Source of the DNA: Beroe ovata
Lineage: Eukaryota > Ctenophora > Nuda > Beroida > Beroidae
Assembly (NCBI GenBank): GCA_946803715.1
Contig: CAMPET010000117.1
Span: 140,068 to 151,956, forward strand
Direction: 5' to 3'
Length of the DNA stretch: 11,889 nt
The notes beneath the pieces are model-generated. The model was not told the origin of the DNA. It saw only the letters and a list, made by a program, of their open reading frames with translations, and did no database searches. Below are positions 1-7,043 of this stretch, piece after piece. Each line of letters begins with the position of its first letter. The stretch's first letter is position 1. Made by a program: the position numbers and the translations under genes.

Positions 1-25
1 ACACACACACACACACACACACACA
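1..25. repeat. (AC)n microsatellite in an intron
   Basis: An uninterrupted AC dinucleotide run of about 12 units opens the window and may continue to the left. It lies about 26 bases upstream of the predicted 3' splice site at 51-52, so it is probably the end of an intron of the + strand gene. Confidence 0.95.
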
Positions 26-52
26 TCTATCAAACTCCGTTTCTTCCCTCAG

Positions 53-538
53 TCTATCTATCGAGATGACGGAGGATAAGGGAGCGAGAGTGCGGCACAT
101 CAAGCACAAACCCGTGGCCACACCTCACGATGGGCCGGCTGTCTACCACTCGCTGCCCTGTTTCGAGTTGACAGACGTGCCCCCCTCACGACAGGCACCT
201 GTCATCGGCTCCCTCGACCCCCTGTCCATACTGGATGCTGTCGAGATAGAGAGTATTCACTCAGAGGTGAGATAGATCAGGAGGGTTTGATACCCCATAC
301 TACGCCCACTGTTTTGTCATGATACCATAACCTGACAATCAAACACTGAAATTCTTGCTAGTTGCTCAAATGGGTTCCCGAATCCTGTGATCGTCTCTAA
401 AACATCCCATATTTTCCATTTTCACTCATTACTCCTCCCCAGGACTTGGACCTAAAACCCTTCACTCCAAAGTTAAGCGTGGTAAACTCTCATCATCCCA
501 GACGCCATGGCAACCTCTACAATGGCAAAAGTCGGTGA
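53..538 (+). CDS. 3' end of an unrecognised spliced gene (two terminal coding exons)
   Basis: I do not recognise this protein. A pyrimidine-rich acceptor (ttcttccctcag) ends at 52. The exon runs 53-266 and is followed by a good donor, GAG|gtgaga. A second acceptor (ctcctccccag) ends at 442, and the last exon runs 443-538 to a TGA at 536-538. The frame is continuous across the junction (phase 0), and both joined exons are open, giving about 102 visible residues. Base 53 completes a codon begun in an earlier exon. The ATG at 66 is probably internal, because the frame is open back to the acceptor (L-S-I-E-M). The visible part is polar, basic and proline-containing, with no hydrophobic segment, so it could be a cytoplasmic or disordered C-terminal tail. 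The earlier exons lie outside the window. The splice structure is inferred from consensus sites only. Confidence 0.6.
267..442 (+). other. Intron, 176 bp, GT-AG
   Basis: It begins gtgaga and ends ctcctccccag, both close to consensus, and its removal keeps the flanking exons in frame. If the intron were retained, an in-frame TAG at 273-275 would stop translation two codons past the donor and remove the last 31 residues. Confidence 0.55.
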
Positions 539-596
539 CTGGGCATGCAGTAGTATTGATTCGGGACTGTATAAGATTATAATATCTTGTTAATTT

Positions 597-602
597 ATTA
601 AA
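597..602 (+). terminator. Poly(A) signal ATTAAA
   Basis: ATTAAA, the commonest variant poly(A) hexamer, lies about 60 bases after the TGA at 536-538, a reasonable distance for a short 3' UTR. It supports 443-538 being the last exon. Confidence 0.4.
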
Positions 603-1157
603 GGGGTCAGCTATATAACTTGCTGATAAACTGGTATTCATCCAGCATTTGCCTATTAAATTAAACAGCTCATCAAGGGGTTTCAAAACTATGATATAAT
701 GATCAACTTTAAAGTTAACTTAAAACTGAGATTTTGTTCTTCTTTATCTAGAATAACTATCGTAACGAATCGTAAATGAAGTTTTCATTGTCGATTAAAA
801 ATCTAACGGCATCATAATGGAAAAAAATGAATAATCATCTCAGTATCATGATAAAATCTTATCTGAGATTTCCTAAATCAGAGGAGGACGTTTTTATTTT
901 CCCATTTGATAGGCATAGGCCATAGAGTACTAGATATAAATAGCTTATGTTAGCATAATTTAACATTATCATTAATTAGGGGTAATTATGAGATAACTAT
1001 TTACATTTGCATTTGTATAATAATTTGTACATAAAAATTATATTGTGACTTTGAATAAGCTGTTTCAATTTTGGATGCATGCCAATATTTAGGATAAAAG
1101 TTATACCGGTTATACAAGCTGAAAACAGTGAACGTTGAACATCGACAGTGACCACAG

Positions 1158-1163
1158 TTTATT
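1158..1163 (-). terminator. Poly(A) signal AATAAA
   Basis: TTTATT on the + strand reads AATAAA on the minus strand, about 126 bases past the zinc-finger stop codon. It is the nearest canonical hexamer downstream of that gene. Confidence 0.45.
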
Positions 1164-1288
1164 GAACACTGTGCTTACTATCTCAACCGAACGTTCATAA
1201 TTGATACTGATAACAGAAACGCCACTCAGACGCAGTAGGTAACGCAGCATCTCCCACGTGGCATGTATATAATTGTCATGATCAAATG

Positions 1289-2158
1289 TCACGTTGAATC
1301 ACCCTTCTCGCGACCCCTCAAATGAACCATCTTCACATGCCTCTCCAGGCTAGCAACATCTTTAGCTCGATAGTTACAGAACTCACACGGGTGAGTCCTA
1401 CTGTCACTGTGGACACTCATGTGAACCCTCAAACTGGCTTTCTGCCGAGATTTAAACTCGCACTCTGTACACGTGAACATGCGTTTCCCGCTATGAGTCC
1501 GTGCGTGAAGCTGCAAATTACCCGGATAGCACGTCGTGTAATCACACTTATCACACTCCAACACACGCACTGGTCCCTCCTCGTGTTTCGATCTCATGTG
1601 TATTTGAAGAAGGTGCTTCGCTTTGCACCGGTAGGGGCATATCTCACAGTGAAAAGGGGTGTGGTCAGAGTGCTTCGTGAGCACGTGGTGTTTCAGAACA
1701 CTCTTCTGCTTTGCCCGGTAACTACAGTGTTCACACGGGTACGGTCTGAGGTCGGAGTGGGAGATGCGGTGTGTTACTAACCGCGCTCTCCAGGGTGTGG
1801 TGTACGGGCAATTCTCACACCGGTACTCGGATGTTTTGGGCGGTTTGTTAGTAACGGGAGTCATTGAATCGGTGATAGAATTGTTTGAATAATCAGTGGC
1901 ATGATTTAGATTTGCGCTGGTAGTCATGGCATCCGGCCTGGGCTTTTGTAGTTCAAAAGCGTGCGGTGACTTGGAATCTTGCTGAGATGGATAGAACAGG
2001 AGCGACCTTGCGATCGAATCTTTGTTATCCGAAAACTCATCTGTTTTAGTTTCCTGTTTCAGTTGAGCCAGCGATAAACACTGGTACTCACTTGAATGCA
2101 TGATGACTGGGTTAAGAGGTTGTGTGCTGTCAGTTGGAGGAGATTGGGGTTCTTGCAT
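1289..2158 (-). CDS. C2H2 zinc-finger protein with six fingers
   Basis: This is a probable nuclear DNA-binding protein of 289 residues encoded by one exon. Residues 1-110 are polar, rich in Ser, Thr and Asn, and show no recognisable BTB, KRAB or SET domain. Six fingers fill the C-terminal half at about 112-134, 140-163, 169-192, 200-222, 228-250 and 256-279. Each has C-x2-C-x12-H-x3/4-H spacing with all zinc ligands intact. Several carry the C-x-Y-[RT] form (CPYTT, CSYRAK, CPYRCK, CDYTT, CNYRAK) seen in REST- and hunchback-type fingers. The linkers are irregular rather than the TGEKP type. The ATG at 2158 has A at -3. Targets cannot be predicted. The next gene upstream on the same strand is archease, 287 bp away. 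An additional 5' exon cannot be excluded. Confidence 0.85.
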   Translation of the reverse strand: MQEPQSPPTDSTQPLNPVIMHSSEYQCLSLAQLKQETKTDEFSDNKDSIARSLLFYPSQQDSKSPHAFELQKPRPDAMTTSANLNHATDYSNNSITDSMTPVTNKPPKTSEYRCENCPYTTPWRARLVTHRISHSDLRPYPCEHCSYRAKQKSVLKHHVLTKHSDHTPFHCEICPYRCKAKHLLQIHMRSKHEEGPVRVLECDKCDYTTCYPGNLQLHARTHSGKRMFTCTECEFKSRQKASLRVHMSVHSDSRTHPCEFCNYRAKDVASLERHVKMVHLRGREKGDST

Positions 2159-2445
2159 GCTTTGACATGATCTGAGTGGTACATTGAGGATTAGTGCTCT
2201 CGTATTGGTTTAACTGAGTAAAATACAATTTTCTGGTCACGAAATAAAAAAGGAGGTGAATCGAATAAGACGGCAATGCAAAATACTAAAATGATAAACT
2301 ATTATCTATATCAAGATCAAATATTCAATAACAGGATAGCAATATAAATTATTCACCTCATCGCTAATTAAGAACGATCCTTACTACTTTCACCATGTTG
2401 AAACTGACTATATAAAATAAATAACTTTTGCCCCTCTCTTAAGCA
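2159..2445. other. Spacer between archease and the zinc-finger gene
   Basis: This AT-rich spacer must hold the archease 3' UTR and probably the zinc-finger promoter. I see no canonical AATAAA or ATTAAA on the minus strand just past the archease stop; the AATAAA matches near 2243 and 2416 are on the + strand. Confidence 0.4.
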
Positions 2446-3261
2446 TCAAATATCCACTATCACATACACATCTTTCCCCTTATCATGGTGAACGATCTGC
2501 ATTGCGCTGTATGTTATAGCCTTTACCTCTGTGCCCTGTGGATGCTTGGCAAGATCGAACGGTTCACCGTACCCCTCACACTTTATCTTGAAGTTGACCT
2601 CGTCAAACTCAATGATGTTCACCTCGTTAGGAATGAAGAACGGCTCCACACAGAATGCGTACAACCACTCATCCAGGAAGTGAAATAGCAGCGACTCAAG
2701 GTCGTCACCCTCTGCCTCGAGATAGAACGTGTCCTTTGCCTCTACACATGATATATCCGTCATGTACCCGAACATGCCCACAGCACACTCTTCATACGCG
2801 TTCGCCAGGGTAGTACCCCACGCATGGACCTGGATATCAGCCGTGTGATCACAATACTCGTATCCCCGGGCAGGCCGATCTGGATCATCCGGTCCCGTGT
2901 GTGGTAATCGGTCATCGGCCTCCAGAACCTTCCGGTTCTCGGCACTTCCATTCTCCGTGATGCCGAGCTTATCGGTCTGACTCTCTAACGTGTGAGATGT
3001 TTTGTCTTGTGATGTGGGACTACTATCACTATGCTGTGCTAGGAAGACAGATTGTGTTTGATCCGCAGTTTGGAGACATACTTTGCGACTCTCTTGTGTG
3101 GATGGGTGATCAGAAGTCTGTAGCTTTCTCTTTTCTGGTCGACCTGGGATAGAAATATTACTACAATTAACATGGCCAGTGCCCAGTGCATCCTTCCAAT
3201 TCATGAAATGACCAGACAACCAGTTCTCCAACTTACAGGATTCGTTATTGCTGCTTTCCAT
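2446..3261 (-). CDS. ZBTB8OS: Archease, RTCB tRNA-ligase cofactor, with long N-terminal extension
   Basis: Archease activates the RNA ligase RTCB, promoting its guanylylation in tRNA splicing and, in animals, XBP1 mRNA splicing. The archease domain spans about residues 133-271. It shows the DHTAD metal-binding motif at 138-142, a GDDLESLLFHFLDEWLY stretch near 185-201, KHPQGTEVKAITYSAM at 239-254, and the conserved C-terminal Asp at 270 in the ending VDI. All these hallmarks are intact, so the protein should be active. The total of 271 residues is about 100 more than the human protein, which I recall as roughly 167. The extra residues 1-130 are polar, Ser/Thr-rich and look disordered. The ATG at 3261 has a strong context (A at -3, G at +4), and the frame is open without introns throughout. 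The gene is on the same strand as the zinc-finger gene and the GPCRs. Confidence 0.93.
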   Translation of the reverse strand: MESSNNESCKLENWLSGHFMNWKDALGTGHVNCSNISIPGRPEKRKLQTSDHPSTQESRKVCLQTADQTQSVFLAQHSDSSPTSQDKTSHTLESQTDKLGITENGSAENRKVLEADDRLPHTGPDDPDRPARGYEYCDHTADIQVHAWGTTLANAYEECAVGMFGYMTDISCVEAKDTFYLEAEGDDLESLLFHFLDEWLYAFCVEPFFIPNEVNIIEFDEVNFKIKCEGYGEPFDLAKHPQGTEVKAITYSAMQIVHHDKGKDVYVIVDI

Positions 3262-3608
3262 TTTTCACTGACTGAACAACTTTCATAGCCTCAAACCATC
3301 CTATAATGGGAATAGATAATCCAGAGAAAGTAGATCAACGACAACAAAAACCTTTAAGACGTGATTTTAGTTTCGAGTTACCAAATTTTTCTCACGCGCG
3401 CGGCTTAATGAGACATTTGCGCGCATTAGACTACAAGTTTGTTCATGCCGCGTACGCAAAGCATGCAAGATTGCCACTTGTGACAATCCAAAATAATATT
3501 GAAATTCTAAATGTGACTGTTCATCAAATGGCTGTGAATGTGTTATGTGAGGATAGAATTTTGTTTTAAAGATATAATTGAAAGAAAACAAAGGATTTAT
3601 GAATTCCT
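3262..3608. other. Region upstream of archease; possible promoter
   Basis: This gene-free stretch lies between the archease start and the GPCR poly(A) signals. Its middle has a CpG-bearing patch (cacgcgcgcgg at about 3392-3402 and tttgcgcgc at about 3416-3424) in otherwise AT-rich DNA. That would suit the promoter of a widely expressed gene such as archease. The placement is inference; no TATA box or start site is evident. Confidence 0.3.
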
Positions 3609-3624
3609 TTTATTTGTCTTTATT
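3609..3624 (-). terminator. Two AATAAA poly(A) signals
   Basis: TTTATT occurs on the + strand at 3609-3614 and 3619-3624, giving two AATAAA hexamers on the minus strand about 90-105 bases after the stop codon of the GPCR at 3714-4838. Confidence 0.55.
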
Positions 3625-3713
3625 ACAAAACATAAAACGAGGGAACATAAAATGGACTTGGGTCAGAATTTAGGAATTAAGGCTTTTTCATCAAGGAAAA
3701 TAAATCTGTTCTC

Positions 3714-4838
3714 TCATTTCAGTGAAGCATTGCTTAGTCTACCACTGAAAAAGGATGCTATTGTCCCGTTTGTACTTCGTCTTTTCCCCGAGTTTGAATA
3801 GCTGTCTTCAGAGTATGAGCTAACCAAGCTGCGCAACTGCTGCGATATCTCATTGCGTACTGCCTTGAGACGGAGCGCGTAGATGACGGGGTTCAGGGCC
3901 GGGGAGAGGTACTGGATCCACCACACGACAGTCCTCAGTTTGTACTCGGTGAGTGTCTGGAATGTACGCGAGGATCTGGGTAGGAAGTATCTGAGGGTAC
4001 CGGCGATGTACTGCGGTAGCCATGTACTCGTATCCAGACACATCAGCAGCAGAATGATGAAATTTACAATCGTCTTGTGATTCGTCTTCGTCTTATCACC
4101 CATCTTAGTTTGCGCGGCGTTCCTCAATCTAATCAGTGCGAATATGGTATAGCCACTAGCAACTATGATGATAACAAACCCAATGAAGTTGAACACCATG
4201 CTGGCTAACAGGATTGCCTTGATGTCCCCTATATTCTTGTAGCTGGCCACACATTGGTACGCTGACATGAAGTATATAGTGGAATGATCAGCAACAATTC
4301 TCTGTATGAGCAACCCTAGAGCAACCAGCCACATTGACGACAGACACACCACTATACGGGTGTTTGTGATCCATATCTCTCGTTTGAAGGGAAAAGCAAG
4401 TGTTATGATGCGCTCAATTCCTATCGCAGCAACAGCTGATACGGCCATGTTCAGTAGCAAGTGAGATAGGAATGCTGATATCCGACACCACACCCCCTCA
4501 TTTGGAATCTGATGGGGATACCTCTCAACTAACTCTCCTCTGAGATCGAGCCAGCGTCCCGTGAAACATGCCACACCCACAAACACCAGATGCAGGGCTC
4601 CCATACACAGGTCGACTGCTGACAAACAGCATATCAGTATCATGTGGGGTTGTCGCATTGCTCTGCTCTGTGATTTCACGATGGCAAGAAGAGTGATGAG
4701 GTTTCCCACGATCGTGACGAGGCCGAGAGAGAGGGTAATTCCACCGAGAACGTTGCTGGTGAGGGGTTTAGTGGGGGTTTTACCGGGGGGTTCATGCTCG
4801 CTCATAGACTCCTCCTGCGGTTGTAGGAAGTGAGACAT
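3714..4838 (-). CDS. Class A (rhodopsin-like) GPCR, paralog 1
   Basis: This is a seven-helix G-protein-coupled receptor of the plasma membrane, 374 residues, single exon; the ligand is unknown. Helices lie at about 30-54, 64-90, 118-144, 161-180, 206-233, 256-279 and 302-322. Class A landmarks are N46 (1.50), D76 (2.50), W96 in ECL1, C118 (3.25) paired with C196 in ECL2, E142-R143-I144 in place of DRY, W170 (4.50), Y230 (5.58), W273 and P275 (TWLP) and N316-P-V-I-Y320. The usual TM5 proline is missing. The C-tail is Ser-rich with no obvious palmitoylation cysteine. I start at the ATG at 4838 (A at -3). The longer frame to 4859 opens with TTG, and an in-frame TAG lies just upstream. Residues 262-331 are identical to the next GPCR. 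The subfamily is not assignable by eye. Confidence 0.93.
   Translation of the reverse strand: MSHFLQPQEESMSEHEPPGKTPTKPLTSNVLGGITLSLGLVTIVGNLITLLAIVKSQSRAMRQPHMILICCLSAVDLCMGALHLVFVGVACFTGRWLDLRGELVERYPHQIPNEGVWCRISAFLSHLLLNMAVSAVAAIGIERIITLAFPFKREIWITNTRIVVCLSSMWLVALGLLIQRIVADHSTIYFMSAYQCVASYKNIGDIKAILLASMVFNFIGFVIIIVASGYTIFALIRLRNAAQTKMGDKTKTNHKTIVNFIILLLMCLDTSTWLPQYIAGTLRYFLPRSSRTFQTLTEYKLRTVVWWIQYLSPALNPVIYALRLKAVRNEISQQLRSLVSSYSEDSYSNSGKRRSTNGTIASFFSGRLSNASLK
3846..4056 (-). repeat. Near-identical 211-bp tract shared with 6081-6291
   Basis: It aligns without gaps to 6081-6291 (offset 2235) with mismatches at 3876, 3969, 3972, 4005, 4017, 4029, 4049 and 4053 only, or 203 of 211. The longest perfect run is 92 bp (3877-3968). 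All eight differences are synonymous. Similarity falls sharply on both sides. It encodes TM6 through the start of helix 8. Confidence 0.95.
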
Positions 4839-5900
4839 GATGAGCGTTCGCAGGATCAAACTATTCTAAGTTAGAGAATTGGATAAGATTCCATGGATGT
4901 CAGATCGCAAAAGTCGGGAGAACTGGAAAGAAGATGAGTTGGAGGCAGGAATGTAGAACTATGCTGCTTGATGCTATGAGAAGCAATATGAGGTGCGGAC
5001 TGATAACAAGAACTGATAAGCAGAGTAGTTTGTATGTCCCTTGTATATCACTAATGTACACTGCCTACATGTATTAGATATGTATTATGTATACAAGTAT
5101 CTATCTTCGCTGATTTTCAACAATGCCACTGTAAGAGCAATTGGGAAATCTACGATTATATTGTCTGATTAACAAATAAAAGACATGTTATCTGAGATTC
5201 TATACAATATACACAGGAGTACACACATATAGATTATAGAGTCGTTGAATTAATTAAGAAAATAGAATCAATGAATTGTCTGCAGTTTTTAAACGAATTT
5301 GAAGTCTTTCCAAAAATAACAAATGGTTTCATGACTTCAAGCGAGTAACAAAGTTGAATTGCCGTAGCAAAAAATGTACCAGTCTACTGCTTATAGACAG
5401 TACCTATTGTCTCCTTTTAACAATTATTTTTCAAATGAATTATTCAGTCAAAATCGAAAAGAATGAGAAAAATCTGTGTACAATAATAACTCGGCCCGTT
5501 TTTTAAATTGCAGACAAATCTTGCGACAGTTAAGATGAATCAGTAGGTATTTCATAATTGCAATAAATTTCAATTGTTTAAATAACTAATTATTTGGTGT
5601 TATTTCATGATAACATTCATTAATGACAACGAAAATGATTGTTCCTAATCTATAATAAGTATTTCAAGTACTAATGACCTATGATCAGTCATCTAAAATT
5701 AAACAAAGAACCTAAGACGGCATATTCAAGAGGAATGACTAATTAAGGGGAATGACCTAATTAAAACTCAATGAACTAATTACTTAATTAACCTACAAAG
5801 TACGTTTGCAATTATCATATTAGTGATATAAGATTAAACGGGAGACAATAACTACCATCAGTTTGCAGGTGTCTACTTCCTACTGAGCGGGCAGGCTGAT
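4839..5900. other. AT-rich intergenic DNA between the two GPCR genes
   Basis: About 1.06 kb without a gene. The left part is upstream of paralog 1 and should contain its promoter; the right part is downstream of paralog 2. I found no canonical minus-strand poly(A) hexamer close to the paralog 2 stop. The only clear internal structure is a TAATTA-rich repeat near 5731-5791. Confidence 0.5.
5731..5791. promoter_or_regulatory. Cluster of four TAATTA motifs in a degenerate repeat
   Basis: TAATTA, the typical homeodomain core, occurs at 5740, 5758, 5777 and 5785. The first two lie in near-copies of ggaatgac(c)taattaa, 18 bases apart; a third looser copy follows. It may be a binding cluster, or only a decayed tandem repeat in AT-rich DNA. 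No function is shown. Confidence 0.25.
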
Positions 5901-7043
5901 TCACAAGCTTGTCTTGTCACACAGCATACTGTGCCCGCCAGTAAATGCCCGGCCGGCCACAGAATCCTCACCCCAGCAACTCTCCAAAGTGCCCTTCCTC
6001 GTGCCTGCCATGGGTACAGCATGCACAGCATTCCTCTTACTCTCAGGGTACAGCTTAGCCAGCAACTTGAACTGCACCATTATCTCATTGCGTACTGCCT
6101 TGAGACGGAGAGCGTAGATGACGGGGTTCAGGGCCGGGGAGAGGTACTGGATCCACCACACGACAGTCCTCAGTTTGTACTCGGTGAGTGTCTGGAATGT
6201 ACGTGATGATCTGGGTAGGAAGTATCTGAGGGTACCGGCAATGTACTGCGGCAGCCATGTACTTGTATCCAGACACATCAGCAACAGGATGGTCAGGGTC
6301 AAGATCATCTTCTTTTGCGAGGCATCCTTCGCCTCGCCCATTTCCTCCTGAGATTTCCGACGGAGTTTGAAAAGGGTGAAGAAGGTGTAGAGACTAGCGA
6401 GGATGATGACGAGGAAACTGATGAAGTTGAAGGCCATGCTCGTGAGGATGATCAGTTTGATATCATCAGCAGAGTTGTAGCTTGCCACACACTGGAATGC
6501 CGGCATGAAGTAGATGGTGTCATGGTCCACGGAGATCTGCAGGACGAGGAAACCTGACACCACGATCCAGCTGAGAAGTAGGATCATGATGACACGTCCG
6601 TTGGTGATCCACGTGTTGCATTTCAGGGGGAACCTCAGGGTGACGATCCTCTCCACTCCAATGACCGCCACGTTGGATATGGCCATGGTGAAGAGTGGCT
6701 GTACGATGAACGAGGAAACCTTGCACCAGGGGTTGTTGTTCACTATCTGTTTAGGGTGGTACTGCTGAACCAGGTCCCCGTGTAGGTCCAACCACCGGCC
6801 AGTGAAGCAGGCTATGGCCACGAACACCACATGGAATAGTCCGATACAGAGGTCCAGCCCGGACAGACAACAGATGAGGGTCATGTGGGGTCGTTTCATG
6901 GACCTCGACTGGGACTTGATGATGGCCAGGAGGGTGATGAGGTTTCCGATAACGGTGACCACGCCCAAAACAGCGGTGATGAAACCCAGGACTGGGTTAG
7001 TTAGCGGCTCCGTGAATTGGTTGAGAAGAGTTGTGTTATTCAT
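5901..7043 (-). CDS. Class A (rhodopsin-like) GPCR, paralog 2
   Basis: This is a 380-residue single-exon receptor with seven predicted helices and an unknown ligand. Two overlapping N-glycosylation sequons (N2 and N3) sit in a short extracellular N-terminus. Landmarks are N34 (1.50), D64 (2.50), W84, C107 (3.25) with C185 in ECL2, E131-R132-I133, W159 (4.50), Y219 (5.58), W263 and P265 (TWLP) and N306-P-V-I-Y310. TM5 lacks the usual proline. The C-tail is longer than in paralog 1 and ends DKTSL, which fits a class I PDZ ligand (S/T-x-hydrophobic). Protein identity to paralog 1 is about 70% over TM1-ECL1, about 50% over TM3-TM5, and 100% over residues 252-321. Third codon positions are GC-rich. 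The start ATG at 7043 has G at -3; a weak acceptor-like sequence just upstream (ttatctcag) leaves open a 5' UTR intron. Confidence 0.93.
   Translation of the reverse strand: MNNTTLLNQFTEPLTNPVLGFITAVLGVVTVIGNLITLLAIIKSQSRSMKRPHMTLICCLSGLDLCIGLFHVVFVAIACFTGRWLDLHGDLVQQYHPKQIVNNNPWCKVSSFIVQPLFTMAISNVAVIGVERIVTLRFPLKCNTWITNGRVIMILLLSWIVVSGFLVLQISVDHDTIYFMPAFQCVASYNSADDIKLIILTSMAFNFISFLVIILASLYTFFTLFKLRRKSQEEMGEAKDASQKKMILTLTILLLMCLDTSTWLPQYIAGTLRYFLPRSSRTFQTLTEYKLRTVVWWIQYLSPALNPVIYALRLKAVRNEIMVQFKLLAKLYPESKRNAVHAVPMAGTRKGTLESCWGEDSVAGRAFTGGHSMLCDKTSL
6081..6291 (-). repeat. Near-identical 211-bp tract shared with 3846-4056
   Basis: This is the second copy of the tract, within paralog 2 and in the same orientation. 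Its GC-rich third positions match the rest of this gene, unlike the copy in paralog 1. Confidence 0.95.

Larger units (their letters stand above)
539..1288. other. AT-rich intergenic DNA between convergent genes
   Basis: This 750-bp stretch separates the 3' end of the + strand gene from the 3' end of the minus-strand zinc-finger gene. It is strongly AT-rich. I see poly(A) signals for both flanking genes but no gene, RNA gene or long repeat. Confidence 0.6.

Noticed and set aside
462-686. 74-codon minus-strand frame across the last exon of the first gene
   Set aside because: It overlaps a better-supported exon and 3' UTR on the other strand and has no recognisable feature.
1322-1780. 152-codon open frame on the + strand
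   Set aside because: It lies antisense to the zinc fingers, whose repetitive codons keep the opposite strand open. It resembles no protein.
3306-3569. 87-codon open frame on the + strand, divergent from archease
   Set aside because: No recognisable domain, an overlapping open frame on the other strand, and its position suits the archease upstream region. It cannot be fully excluded without transcripts.
3850-4080. Open frames overlapping the GPCR tract, matched by near-identical ones at 6085-6351
   Set aside because: Their similarity only mirrors the shared conversion tract. Both sets are shadows of the receptor frame.
4839-4859. Seven extra N-terminal codons for GPCR paralog 1
   Set aside because: The extended frame begins with TTG, and an in-frame TAG lies three codons upstream, so the ATG at 4838 is the first valid start.
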